From Deinococcus ruber (GTDB taxonomy: Bacteria > Deinococcota > Deinococci > Deinococcales > Deinococcaceae), in NCBI RefSeq assembly GCF_014648095.1, contig NZ_BMQL01000051.1:1-34798 (forward strand): a stretch of DNA of 34,798 nt, given 5' to 3'. The position numbers were made by a program, and so were the translations under genes. How positions within the stretch are numbered: the first letter of the stretch is position 1; every line of letters starts with the position of its first letter. Positions 1 to 8,156 of this stretch are shown piece after piece. The notes under the pieces were generated by a model, which saw only the letters and a list, made by a program, of their open reading frames with translations, was not told the origin of the DNA and searched no databases.

Positions 1-45
1 ACCCGTCAGACCCTCTTCCATTGGTGGCCTTTGTGCAGGAATTAA
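1..45 (+). CDS. IS630-family transposase, C-terminal end (partial)
   Basis: Frame 1 is open from the window edge and ends TRQTLFHWWPLCRN followed by TAA at 43-45. IS630-type transposases often end in such an aromatic tail after the DDE domain, and the same tail recurs in relics at 32.7-33.0 kb and 31.6 kb. The terminal repeat follows within 2 nt. The rest of the gene lies to the left of the window, so it cannot be judged whether the copy is intact. The assignment rests on the tail and on the linked DDE relic at 32.9 kb. Confidence 0.6.
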   Translation, partial: TRQTLFHWWPLCRN

Positions 46-46
46 T

Positions 47-57
47 CGGAATCCGTA
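47..57. repeat. IS630-type right terminal repeat with TA target site
   Basis: CGGAATCCG lies at 47-55 and is followed by TA at 56-57. The same sequence, inverted, bounds the MITE at 213-365, and variants lie at 30.77 and 32.73 kb. IS630/Tc1 elements insert at TA, so this is probably the outer end of the IS that starts left of the window. Confidence 0.6.
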
Positions 58-212
58 TAAGACGCTATCCCCATGACTTGTGGGTAACGATCAGGCCTAA
101 AGGCAGGGGATTGCATTCGTCTCTTGGTCAGTCTGACCGCCACCTCAGCACCCTGGTCGATCTGCTGCCGATAGAGGCGCTTCACCTGATCAGGAAGGCG
201 TGCTGACTCATA

Positions 213-365
213 CGGATTCCGGCTTCATCCGTTCGCTTCCGGAAAAGCACCAGAAGCCAACTCCATTCTAGAACCCAGGGGTTCCCACCCGTGAGGGAAG
301 GGAGATTTTCCTCCTCGCTCTGCCCTTGGGCAACAGGTCTTTCAGACCTGATTGACCGGAATCCG
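213..365. mobile_element. 153-bp MITE with CGGATTCCGG terminal repeats
   Basis: The ends are CGGATTCCGG (213-222) and its exact complement CCGGAATCCG (356-365). Both are flanked outside by TA (211-212 and 366-367). These ends match the IS630 terminal repeat at 47-55, so this is likely a non-autonomous derivative moved by that transposase. No credible gene lies inside. Positions 279-306 are shared, in inverse orientation, with a second repeat copy at 18867-18894. Confidence 0.65.
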
Positions 366-396
366 TATCAGTCATCAGGCCAGCCGCCTGACGCAG

Positions 397-918
397 TCAG
401 CGTGCAAACTGGATGCTCACCAGCGACTTGCGAACGGCAGCGCTGGCCTCGTTTGAACGCGGCGTCTCACCCAGATAACTGAGCGTATATCCACGCGTAC
501 CCCTGACGATCAAGATGACCTGACCGTACACCGGGCGATGGGCGCTGCGGTTGGTGCCGGTAAACAGCAGTTCGCGGGCGGGAAGTCCGGCAACGGTCAC
601 AGCGTTCTGCCCGGTCACCTTCACGTTGTCCATCATGCCCGGCAGCGCGTCCAGCGTCGCCTTGACGTAGCCGCCGAGGTTCATGCCCTGCGGCAGCGCC
701 TGCCCCACGCAGGTGATCAGGTTGATCGAACCGGCACTACCGGGCACGTTGATGATCAGGTCGGCCCCGAGGATCGTGGGGCGCAGCGTCCAGCCGCCCG
801 GAGTCGTGATGGAATAGCTGTGATCCGGGCTGGAGAGGGTCTGGGTGGCAACCGCGGCGGCAACGGAAGCAGTGGAGAGGGAGAAGATCAGCAGGGCCAG
901 CGAACGGTGTCTGTTCAT
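397..918 (-). CDS. secreted PsbP/DcrB-like small protein
   Basis: This is a 173-aa protein with a typical signal peptide: basic MNRHR, a hydrophobic stretch to about residue 17, then an Ala-rich cleavage zone. The mature part (YSITTPGGWTLRP near the start, then a stretch on promoter-like secreted folds ending YTLSYLGET) resembles the PsbP/DcrB-like family of small alpha-beta secreted proteins, whose bacterial role is mostly unknown. The open frame extends upstream to 1083, but ATG 918 is chosen because the signal peptide starts there and a TANNNT box ends 6 nt before it, as in a leaderless gene. It carries one of the ten GTCAY/YCAY promoter boxes. The stop lies 30 nt from the MITE target site. 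The family call is tentative; export is well supported. Confidence 0.75.
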   Translation of the reverse strand: MNRHRSLALLIFSLSTASVAAAVATQTLSSPDHSYSITTPGGWTLRPTILGADLIINVPGSAGSINLITCVGQALPQGMNLGGYVKATLDALPGMMDNVKVTGQNAVTVAGLPARELLFTGTNRSAHRPVYGQVILIVRGTRGYTLSYLGETPRSNEASAAVRKSLVSIQFAR

Positions 919-924
919 ACACGC

Positions 925-957
925 AGGGTAGGAAAGGGGCAGTGGCAGATGGATGAC
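925..957 (-). promoter_or_regulatory. SARP-like direct-repeat promoter, site 1
   Basis: Read on the minus strand: GTCAT, 7 nt, CCAC, 11 nt, then TACCCT as the -10. The -10 ends 6 nt before ATG 918, so the transcript is probably leaderless. The box lies between this gene and the end of the BTAD gene at 978. Confidence 0.7.
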
Positions 958-977
958 ACACGCCGCCCTATCGAGCA

Positions 978-3900
978 TCATACAGGTTTTTTGGCCTCCA
1001 TGCCGAGCTGCCTCGCCAGTGGGCCGCCGAGGAAGGCGGCTCGGTCTGCAGGCGCGAGGGTCTGGAGGCGCTCCTGCTTCCACCGGTCCGCAGCAGCCCA
1101 GGCGTCGGGCGCTCGGGCATCGTTCAGGTGAGTCAGCACCTGCGCCCGCGTCCGCAGCAGCTCGCCCCGGCTCACCACCGCGTCGGGGTCGCCGTCGTCG
1201 GGCAGCAGCACCGGAAGCCCCAGCGCGAGCTGCGTCTGGGCCAGCCTCGCCTGGGCCGCCAGTGCCACGCCGCGTAGGCCGGTAGCGGCAGCGTCTTCCA
1301 GCGCCATCTCCAGCTGGGGCCGCGCCTCGGAGGGGGCCAGCAGCGCGGCCCGCTCCAGGTGCAGACGCGGGCGCAGATACACGTCGGGATAGCTGTCCAG
1401 CAGCGTCTGCGCTTCGTCCAGAACGCTCAGCGCTTCACCAGTTCGCCTCAGGGTCACCAGCACCGCTGCCCACATCGAGGCGCGGTCAATCTGAAGCGAG
1501 GCGGCCAGCCGCGCCGATGCCATCACGCGCTCTGAAACCCGGTGTGCCTGTTCCACCTGCCCCAGATCGAGCAGGAGTCTTACCCGCTGCATCTCCAGCG
1601 CGTCCAGCCACATGCTCTCCGAGACGGCGTGTACCCGCTGGGCGGCGTCGATCTGCGCCAGCGCGTGCGCGTGCTCGCCCAGCGCTTGCCAGCACAGCGT
1701 TCGGAAATAGACGTTGATCAGCTGACGGGCGTGGTAGCTGTCCTGAGCATCGAGGTACTTCAGGGCGCGTTCCGCCGTCCCGAGCGCCCCGCGGAAATCT
1801 CCCAGCTTCTGCTGCATGCGCGCCTGTTTGGTCACGATGGCGGACGCCTGCGGAAGATCACGGATCTGCAGACACAGCGACTCGGCGTGGCGAAACAGCC
1901 GCAGGGCTTCCTCCGGAGAGGTGTACCCGCTCACCTGCCCAAGCCCATCGTAGGAGATCGCCTGCCGCGTGACGTCGCCGGTCTGTTCGCTGATTCGCAG
2001 CATCTGCCGCAGCGCCGCCGCCGCCTCGTCGGGACGGCGCGAGACCAGCATCAGCGCCGCCAGCGTTTCGTACAGTTCGGCCTCCAGCGCGAGGTTGCCA
2101 CTCTCTTCCACCAGCGCCAAGCCCGCACGCACCTCGCGTTCCATGCCCGCCACGTCGTTCTGCATGAACAGCCAGGCGGCGGCCTGTCGGTGCGCCGTCG
2201 CCCGCTGCACTGGCGTGCGTGCCCGCGCCTTCAGGGCCTGAATCAGGGTCGCCTGCCGGGAACGGGCGTCCTCCATCTCGTGCAGCATCGCCACCTGTCC
2301 GATCAGTCCCTCGAAGGCGTCGTCCGGCTGTCCCAGCGCGTCGTAGAGCTGCACGGCCTGTTCGTAGAAGCCTTCGGCCTCGCGGGGACGGAAGGTCGCT
2401 CGGGCTGCCGCACCAGCCTGGATGAGCCACTGGGCGGCTTCCGGCTGGCTGCCGCCGTCGAGCCAATGCCGGGCCACCCGGGCGGCGGGGGCGTGCTGGC
2501 GTTCCAGCAGACGGGCGGCGGCACGGTGCAGCAGGCGGCGCACCACCGGCGGCATGCCCCGGTAGACCGCCTCGGCCAGCAGATCGTGGCTGAAGCGTTC
2601 CCCCCTCAGGATCTCGGCCCGCTCCAGTTCGTCCCAGGCGGCCCCCGCTTCCAGCAGCGGTACGCCCAGCAGCTCGGCCACCTGTTCGGGCGTGAAGCTC
2701 TGTTGCAGCACGCTGGCTGCCCGCGCTACCGGCAACGCCGCCCCGGCCAGCCGATCCAGCCGCGCCAGCACCATCTGTTCCAGCCGGGGCGGAACCGCCA
2801 CGGCGTTCAGCAGGGCGCGCTGCTGACCCGCCTCTTGAAGATGGCGGGCCGCCTCCAGCACGAACATCGGATTGCCGCCGGTGACATGGACGAGCTGCTC
2901 GCCCAGCAGGGCCGATTCTGGCAGCCCCGCGCTCGCCAGCAGCGTGCCCACCTCGGCCGCGCTCAGCCCTTCCAGCTCGATCCTCACCGCCCGGCCTGCC
3001 GTCACCAGCGTCGCCAGCGCGTCTTCATGCGGGCGCGCCAGTTCGCCGCGCCGGTAGCAGACCAGGATTCCTGGTCCGTCCTGCTGAGGAGCCAGCAGCC
3101 CCGAGACCTCGATGCTGGCGTCGTCGGTGTACTGCAGGTCGTCGTACAGCACCGCGGCCTTTTCCTGGCGAGCGCCTGCCAGCACCTGCGCGATGCTGTG
3201 TTTCAGCCGGGCGTCGGCCCCCTCGCCGCTGTCCGGCTGATCGCCCAGTTCCGGCAGCAGGCGGCTGAGGCTGCGAAGGGCCGCTTCGCCGAGCTGCGGC
3301 GCTCCACTGCCCAGGGCACGCCGCAGATGACGGATGGCGGCGGCATACGGGACCGAGGCGTCGCCGGGCCGCCCTTCCAGCAGCAGGGTGCAGCCCTTGC
3401 TGGCGGCGAACTCGGTCGCCAGCCGCGACTTACCCGCGCCTGCCTCACCGACCACCAGGATCGTCTGGCCGCGCTGCCACGCCGCCTCCATCGCGGCCCA
3501 GGCCGCCTCCCGGCCCACCAGCACCGATGGATGCAGCGTCCGGGGAAGAGGCGCGGGCACTTCCGGGAGCTGAGGAAGCTGGCCGCCGCGCTCGATCAGC
3601 CGGGCGAGCGCCTGCGTCATCGGCAGCGGGGCAGTATTCAGCCGTTCCTGCAGGGTGTCCTGGCAGTGCTGGTACGCCTGGAGCGCCGCCGCGCGGTCTC
3701 CGGCGAGGTAGGCCAGCCGCATGCGGGCGCGGTGCGCGTCCTCCGACACGGGGTCGAGGCGCAGCGCCCACGCTGCCGCCTGCTGCGCCGGAAGGAACTG
3801 CCCCGCCTGTTCGCGGGTGCGCGCTTCGTCGAGGGCCAGCCGCGCGCGCAGGGCGTCCAGCCACTCGCGCCAGCCCAGCAGCCACTCGCTGAACTCCTCC

Positions 3901-4277
3901 AGCTCCGGCCATGCCGCCCCTTCCAGCAGTGGCCCCGCCTCGAACAGCTCGGGCGACAGCCGCGCTGTCCCGGCGAGCAGAGCGCGCACGTCCACCTCGA
4001 CCTCGGGCCGCAGGCTCAGGCTGTCGCCCGGTTGCCACAGTTCGGCCCCGGCACTGTGGCGCAACCTTCGCAGCAGCATCACCAGGTTGTTGCGACCGGT
4101 GGTTTCCCCTACGCCGGGCCACAGCAGATCGGCGAGGCGGGCGCGTGCCACCCGGCCTTCCAGCGCCAGGTAGGTCAGCAGGGCCAACGGTTTGCCCTCG
4201 CAGCGCACCAGGTGGGCGTCCGGTGCGCGAAGCTGCGGCACACCGAAGAGCGAGAGCCGCCAAGACCCGTTAGGCAT
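978..4277 (-). CDS. BTAD (SARP-type) regulator with AAA/STAND ATPase and TPR region
   Basis: This 1099-aa protein starts with a winged-helix DNA-binding segment (residues about 5-90; WRLSLFGVPQL, then LLWPGVGETTGRNNLVMLLRRLR). A bacterial transcriptional activation domain follows (about 95-235, with DRAAALQAYQ). Next is a P-loop ATPase: Walker A GEAGAGKSR near residue 280 and Walker B VLYDDLQYTDD near 380. A long helical TPR-like half runs from about 600 to the end. This is the plan of SARP-family activators fused to a STAND module, which usually bind DNA when nucleotide and a ligand permit. It is divergent from the BTAD gene at 4359. TAAACT (complement of 4287-4292) lies 9 nt before ATG 4277 and no Shine-Dalgarno is visible, so a very short leader is likely. 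The ligand is unknown. Confidence 0.9.
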   Translation of the reverse strand: MPNGSWRLSLFGVPQLRAPDAHLVRCEGKPLALLTYLALEGRVARARLADLLWPGVGETTGRNNLVMLLRRLRHSAGAELWQPGDSLSLRPEVEVDVRALLAGTARLSPELFEAGPLLEGAAWPELEEFSEWLLGWREWLDALRARLALDEARTREQAGQFLPAQQAAAWALRLDPVSEDAHRARMRLAYLAGDRAAALQAYQHCQDTLQERLNTAPLPMTQALARLIERGGQLPQLPEVPAPLPRTLHPSVLVGREAAWAAMEAAWQRGQTILVVGEAGAGKSRLATEFAASKGCTLLLEGRPGDASVPYAAAIRHLRRALGSGAPQLGEAALRSLSRLLPELGDQPDSGEGADARLKHSIAQVLAGARQEKAAVLYDDLQYTDDASIEVSGLLAPQQDGPGILVCYRRGELARPHEDALATLVTAGRAVRIELEGLSAAEVGTLLASAGLPESALLGEQLVHVTGGNPMFVLEAARHLQEAGQQRALLNAVAVPPRLEQMVLARLDRLAGAALPVARAASVLQQSFTPEQVAELLGVPLLEAGAAWDELERAEILRGERFSHDLLAEAVYRGMPPVVRRLLHRAAARLLERQHAPAARVARHWLDGGSQPEAAQWLIQAGAAARATFRPREAEGFYEQAVQLYDALGQPDDAFEGLIGQVAMLHEMEDARSRQATLIQALKARARTPVQRATAHRQAAAWLFMQNDVAGMEREVRAGLALVEESGNLALEAELYETLAALMLVSRRPDEAAAALRQMLRISEQTGDVTRQAISYDGLGQVSGYTSPEEALRLFRHAESLCLQIRDLPQASAIVTKQARMQQKLGDFRGALGTAERALKYLDAQDSYHARQLINVYFRTLCWQALGEHAHALAQIDAAQRVHAVSESMWLDALEMQRVRLLLDLGQVEQAHRVSERVMASARLAASLQIDRASMWAAVLVTLRRTGEALSVLDEAQTLLDSYPDVYLRPRLHLERAALLAPSEARPQLEMALEDAAATGLRGVALAAQARLAQTQLALGLPVLLPDDGDPDAVVSRGELLRTRAQVLTHLNDARAPDAWAAADRWKQERLQTLAPADRAAFLGGPLARQLGMEAKKPV

Positions 4278-4278
4278 G

Positions 4279-4322
4279 ATGAAGGCAGTTTAGCAAGCCC
4301 GCTGCCGTACTTCTGCCTTCAT
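4279..4322. promoter_or_regulatory. inverted repeat in the divergent BTAD promoter region
   Basis: ATGAAGGCAG (4279-4288) and CTGCCTTCAT (4313-4322) are exact inverted repeats, 24 nt apart. The left arm overlaps the -10 box (4287-4292) of the minus-strand regulator, and the right arm abuts the ATGAAG element of the plus-strand one. It could be an operator that lets one regulator control both promoters. This is an inference from position. Confidence 0.45.
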
Positions 4323-4353
4323 GAAGACCGGCGAGCAGCCGATTTGTTAGCCT
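4321..4353 (+). promoter_or_regulatory. ATGAAG-type promoter of the BTAD gene at 4359
   Basis: ATGAAGACCGG starts at 4321 and TAGCCT (-10) lies at 4348-4353, 5 nt before ATG 4359. The promoter at 19036-19068 has the same layout: ATGAAG at position 1, GATTTGTTA before the -10, and the -10 at position 28. The spacing equals that of the GTCAY boxes, but the element differs. Confidence 0.6.
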
Positions 4354-4358
4354 GACGC

Positions 4359-6401
4359 ATGCCCCCTGCGCCGTCCGGCTCGCTTCCCTGGCGTCTGGAA
4401 CTGCTCGGTTCCGCGCAGCTCGTCCACGCAGATGGCCGCACGCTGCGGCTGGATCGCCGGACGGCGGCGCTGCTGGCAGTGCTCGCCCTCGACGGCGGGG
4501 ATCGCCGTGCCCGCCTCGCAGCGCTGCTGTGGCCCGGCACACCGGACGCGGCGGCACGCAACAATCTGGTTCACCTGCTGCGGAAGCTGCGGGCGGTGGA
4601 CGGCGCGGAGCTGATCGACGCTTCCGACGCCTCGCTGCGTCTGGCCCCCGGCGTATCTGTCGATGCGCTGGAAGCGCCACAGCATATCGGGACGCCACCA
4701 CGCCCCCTGCTGGCAGAATTCGAATACGATGACGCCCCCGATCTGGCTGACTGGGTGCTGAGTCAGCGGGAAACGCTGTCGGCCCGCTCACTGGCGGCAG
4801 GCCAGAAAACAGTGGCAGTGCACGAGGCGGCGGGGCGGCTGCGCGAGGCGCTGGAGACGGCAGAACGGCTGCTGCTGGCCGATCCGCTCTCCGAGGAATT
4901 TCACCGCGCCGTGATGCGTCTGAATTACGCGCTGGGAGACCGTCCGGCCGCGCTGCGGGCGTACCAGCGGGCGAAGGTGGTGCTGCGTCAGGAGCTCGGC
5001 GTGGAGCCGTTACCGGAAACGGTGCGGCTGGCCCGCGCCATCGATCAGGGCGAGCTGCCCGGCGTGCCGGACGCGGCCATTCCGCTGAGTGCGCTGCGTC
5101 CTCCCAACCTGATCGGACGGGCGGAAGAGTGGGGGCTACTGGAGGCGGCCTGGACAGCGGGGCGGGGCATGATCGTGAGCGGCGAGGCTGGGAGCGGAAA
5201 ATCGCGGTTGGCGGTGGATTTTCTGCGCTCGAAAACGTCGCATCAGTTGCTGCTCTTCGAGGGACGGCCCGGCGACGCGGCGGCCCCGTACACCACCCAT
5301 GCCCGCACGTACCGGCAGGTGCTCGACGCCTACCCGGATCTGGACTTGCCCGACTGGGTGCGGCGTGAACTGGCCCGCATCATCCCCACGCTGGGCGAGG
5401 CCCCGCCGCCCATGACCGCCGAGGCCGACAAACTGCGCTTCTACGAGGCCAAGGTGGAGATGATCCGGCGGGTGGCGCTTCGGGGGCCGGTGATCCTGGC
5501 CTCCGACGATCTGCACTACATGGACGAGGCCAGTATCGAGGCAGGTGGGTACGTCTTCTCGCGTTTCTGGGGCGACGCAGCCACCAACCTCCGGACGCTG
5601 TTTGCGTACCGTAGCGGCGCACTCAGTGCTCCGGTGATGGCGCGGATTCAGCCGCTGATCGACGCTGGCCTGGTGACGCTCGTGACGCTGGCCCCGCTCG
5701 ACGAACCGGCGGTGGGCGCGCTCCTGGCCGAGGTGGAACTTCCAGGCGCACCGCAGCTCTCGCCCGAGCTGTACCGCCTGACCTCCGGCAACCCCCAGTT
5801 CGTGCTGGAGGCGGTCAAGGCGATGTTCGAGACGGGCCGCTTCGAGCGAGCGCAGGCGGGCGCGGCCCTGTCCGGTGACGTGTCGGCGGTGATCGGGGGG
5901 CGGCTGGCGCGGCTGACACCCGGTGCGCTGCACGCGGCCCGCGCCGCCGCCGTGCTGCAAAGCGACTTCTCACCGGAGCTGGTGGCCGACGTGCTGCACA
6001 TCGGCCTGCTCGACATCGCCACCGCCTGGGAGGAACTCGAAGCGGCGCAGATCATGCACGGCGAACGCTTCGCGCACGCTCTGGTGCTCGAAACGGTGCT
6101 GGCACAGATTCCGGCCACCGCCCGCAGGCTGCTGCACCGCTCGGCGGCGCGGACGCTGGCACAGCAGGGCACGCAGCCCGCGCGGGTGGCGCGGCAATGG
6201 CTGGAAGGCGGCGATCCGGTGCAGGCCGCCCCCTGGCTTCAGCGGGCGGCAGAGGCGTCGGCGCATACCCTGCGCTGGAGCGAGGCGGCGGGCTTCTACC
6301 GCGAGGCCGCAGCGCTGTACGCGGCGGCGAACATGCCGGAGGAAGCGGCGGCAGTGGAGCAGGCTGCCGAGAGGCTGGAAGAGGGAAGTGGAAGGGAGTA
6401 G
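4359..6401 (+). CDS. BTAD (SARP-type) regulator with AAA/STAND ATPase
   Basis: The 680-aa product has an N-terminal winged helix (about residues 8-95; LELLGSAQLV and LLWPGTPDAAARNNLVHLLRKLR). A BTAD segment follows (about 100-235, with LGDRPAALRAYQRAK). The ATPase module has Walker A GEAGSGKSR near 276 and Walker B ILASDDLHYMDE near 378. The C-terminus is a short helical stretch, without the long TPR half of the 978 protein. The predicted role is a nucleotide-dependent transcriptional activator. ATG 4359 is supported by a TANNNT box 5 nt upstream and by the matching layout at 19075. About 190 bp around the P-loop (5205-5395) are nearly identical to the third BTAD gene, although the flanks are clearly diverged, which suggests gene conversion. 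Confidence 0.9.
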   Translation: MPPAPSGSLPWRLELLGSAQLVHADGRTLRLDRRTAALLAVLALDGGDRRARLAALLWPGTPDAAARNNLVHLLRKLRAVDGAELIDASDASLRLAPGVSVDALEAPQHIGTPPRPLLAEFEYDDAPDLADWVLSQRETLSARSLAAGQKTVAVHEAAGRLREALETAERLLLADPLSEEFHRAVMRLNYALGDRPAALRAYQRAKVVLRQELGVEPLPETVRLARAIDQGELPGVPDAAIPLSALRPPNLIGRAEEWGLLEAAWTAGRGMIVSGEAGSGKSRLAVDFLRSKTSHQLLLFEGRPGDAAAPYTTHARTYRQVLDAYPDLDLPDWVRRELARIIPTLGEAPPPMTAEADKLRFYEAKVEMIRRVALRGPVILASDDLHYMDEASIEAGGYVFSRFWGDAATNLRTLFAYRSGALSAPVMARIQPLIDAGLVTLVTLAPLDEPAVGALLAEVELPGAPQLSPELYRLTSGNPQFVLEAVKAMFETGRFERAQAGAALSGDVSAVIGGRLARLTPGALHAARAAAVLQSDFSPELVADVLHIGLLDIATAWEELEAAQIMHGERFAHALVLETVLAQIPATARRLLHRSAARTLAQQGTQPARVARQWLEGGDPVQAAPWLQRAAEASAHTLRWSEAAGFYREAAALYAAANMPEEAAAVEQAAERLEEGSGRE

Positions 6402-6630
6402 GAAGTCGGGCGTAGGAACGGCCTTCAAGATGGCCTTTCACTCCATTTCCCAACGCTCTTTTGTCGAGTGCTTCAGAGGAGATGTGATTAGGTAGTGGCT
6501 GATCTCCTCAACTGTGTACAGAAGTGCTCAAAGAGACGGTAGAAAAAGTACGCCACAAACAGTATCATTGCAACAAGTCGTTCCACAGCAAACCCGGAGG
6601 TGATCGACACTGCCGCTCCTCGCCCACAGG
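6402..6630. other. tnpB upstream region, possible element left end
   Basis: This stretch is less GC-rich than its neighbours and has no credible gene. GAGGAGAT (6476-6483) and ATCTCCTC (6502-6509) form an 8-bp hairpin with an 18-nt loop. IS200/IS605-type elements have subterminal hairpins at their ends, so this may mark the left end. The exact boundary cannot be set by eye. Confidence 0.35.
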
Positions 6631-8022
6631 ATGAAACTCAACGCCACCCAGGCGCAGTGTCTGTTCTTCGGACGCGCCGCTGGCGCGTCCCGCTTCACCT
6701 GGAACTGGGCCCTCGCCCAGTGCACCGACATCCGCCACGCCACCGGGAAAAACCCAACGATGGGGGATCTCAAGAAGCGCTTCAACGCCATCAAAGAGAC
6801 CGAGTTCCCCTGGATCTACGATTCCCCGAAAGATGCCAACCAGCAGCCGTTCACCTTCCTTCAGCGGGCCTGGACGCGCTTCTGGGACGGCGTGAAAGAC
6901 GGCAAGATTCCTGTGTGGAACACTGCCCAGAAGAAGGCGCTGCTGGCAGAAGGCAAGAAACGCAGCGAGCTGAGCTTCGCCCCCACGTTCAAGAAGAAAA
7001 AAGACGGCGCGTCCTTCTACGTCAGCAACGACAAGTTCAGCATCGACCGGGAGAGCAGAACCGTCACACTGCCCAAAGTCGGACAGGTGAAGCTCGCGGA
7101 ATTGCCCCGCTTCCGGGGCAAAGTCATGTCCGGCACGGTGTCAAAGGACGGCAACGACTGGTATCTGAGTGTCCAGATTGACGTCGCTGACCGCGACTAC
7201 TTCCGGTTTCGCAGCGGGGACGGCGTGATCGGCATCGATCTCGGCGTCAAGGACACCGCCGTACTGTCCACCGGAGAGAAACTGACCGGTCCCAAACCCT
7301 TCAAGCGCGCGTGTCGCCGACTGGCGATTCTTCAGCGCCGGGTATCCCGCAAACAGGCGGTGGTGCTGGACAGCCTCGGACTCAACGGCAAGGCCATTCC
7401 CAAAGGCACACGGCTGACCAAGAGCAACAATCAGAAACGTTCAGAGCGACTGGTCCACGCCGTTCAGAGCCGGGTGAAACACATCCGGCAGAACTTCCAA
7501 CACACGTTCACCACCCGCATCATCCGCGAAAACCAAGCGGTGGTGATCGAGGATCTGAACGTCGCCGGAATGATGGCAAACCACAAGCTCGCTCGCAGCA
7601 TCGCCGATATCGGCATGGGAGAGATTCGTCGCCAGCTGACCTACAAAGCCGCGCGGTACGGCACGGCCCTCCATCTCGCAGACCGCTGGTATCCCAGCAG
7701 CAAGACGTGTTCGGACTGCGGCTGGAAGAAAGCCGATCTGACGCTGAACGACCGCACCTGGGTGTGCGAAGACTGCGGGGTCATTCATGACCGCGACGTG
7801 AATGCCGCCCTGAATCTCAAGAATCTCGTTCCGAAGGTGCTTGCACCGCAGGATGAAGTGGTGTTACCCGGAGGCTACCGAGAACGTCACGCCTTGCCAG
7901 TAGAGGTGCTGTTTCAGCCTTCCGAATTCATGAGTGCGCTTGGAGAGGCCTCAGGGCAGGAAAAAAAGGGAAATGATTCCCTCTCAGAAAGCGTTGTCCA
8001 TCAAACAACACTTTTGGGATAG
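6631..8022 (+). CDS. tnpB: TnpB-type RNA-guided nuclease (IS200/IS605 OrfB), stand-alone
   Basis: A 463-aa TnpB. The RuvC-like residues are present: D in GIDLGVKD (about 203), E in VVIEDLNVAG (about 307) and D in HDRDVNAALN (about 387-389). The zinc finger is intact (CSDCG about 360, CEDCG about 380). The N-terminal part carries the usual RFTWNWALAQ and LKKRFNAIK motifs. Relatives often have a few residues before the MKLN equivalent. Here the in-frame sequence runs back only to a TGA at 6601, with a possible CTG start at 6610, so the 5' end may be slightly truncated. No TnpA is encoded nearby (IS1341-type arrangement). TnpB proteins cut DNA guided by an RNA from the element's right end. The last 60 or so residues have low similarity to a folded domain and probably overlap that RNA. 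Confidence 0.88.
   Translation: MKLNATQAQCLFFGRAAGASRFTWNWALAQCTDIRHATGKNPTMGDLKKRFNAIKETEFPWIYDSPKDANQQPFTFLQRAWTRFWDGVKDGKIPVWNTAQKKALLAEGKKRSELSFAPTFKKKKDGASFYVSNDKFSIDRESRTVTLPKVGQVKLAELPRFRGKVMSGTVSKDGNDWYLSVQIDVADRDYFRFRSGDGVIGIDLGVKDTAVLSTGEKLTGPKPFKRACRRLAILQRRVSRKQAVVLDSLGLNGKAIPKGTRLTKSNNQKRSERLVHAVQSRVKHIRQNFQHTFTTRIIRENQAVVIEDLNVAGMMANHKLARSIADIGMGEIRRQLTYKAARYGTALHLADRWYPSSKTCSDCGWKKADLTLNDRTWVCEDCGVIHDRDVNAALNLKNLVPKVLAPQDEVVLPGGYRERHALPVEVLFQPSEFMSALGEASGQEKKGNDSLSESVVHQTTLLG
7860..8022 (+). ncRNA. candidate omega/reRNA scaffold at the tnpB 3' end
   Basis: In TnpB elements the guide RNA scaffold overlaps the 3' end of the gene and runs to the right end. Small hairpins occur here: GAGGCCTC (7945-7952), GGGAA/TTCCC (7968-7972 and 7977-7981) and GTTGT/ACAAC (7993-7997 and 8005-8009). 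The limits are only approximate. No guide sequence can be named without the true right end. Confidence 0.35.
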
Positions 8023-8103
8023 CAGTCGACAGAAGAAGGGCAGCAACAACGGTGTCGAAACGCCGTTCCCATTCCCCACTTCCCACTCCCATCAACAGAA
8101 GAG

Positions 8104-8133
8104 GGAAGCGCACCCAGCCGGGGCCGCGCTTCC
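8104..8133 (-). terminator. hairpin downstream of the lipoprotein gene at 8157
   Basis: GGAAGCGC (8104-8111) pairs with GCGCTTCC (8126-8133) across a 14-nt GC-rich loop, 23 nt past the stop codon. The U-run on the minus strand is weak, so termination is plausible but not certain. Confidence 0.4.
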
Positions 8134-8156
8134 TCCCTGCCGGTTCGGCGCTGTGT

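Noticed and set aside
57..206. small gene between the IS end and the MITE
   Set aside because: The frame at 21-206 starts inside the transposase tail, lacks a ribosome binding site, and has no recognisable motif.
925..957. GTCAY as the -35 of an ECF sigma promoter
   Set aside because: The gap from GTCAY to the -10 is 22 nt, too long for a sigma -35/-10 pair, and the second YCAY is too near. Two repeats 11 bp apart fit an activator better.
1542..4355. 937-aa open frame antisense to the long BTAD gene
   Set aside because: It is the complement shadow of a gene with clear domains. Its product is Arg/Gln/Pro/His-rich without any motif, as expected in high-GC DNA.
8103..8133. part of the TnpB element's right end
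   Set aside because: The hairpin lies 81 nt past the tnpB stop and close to the end of the opposing lipoprotein gene, so a terminator is more likely.
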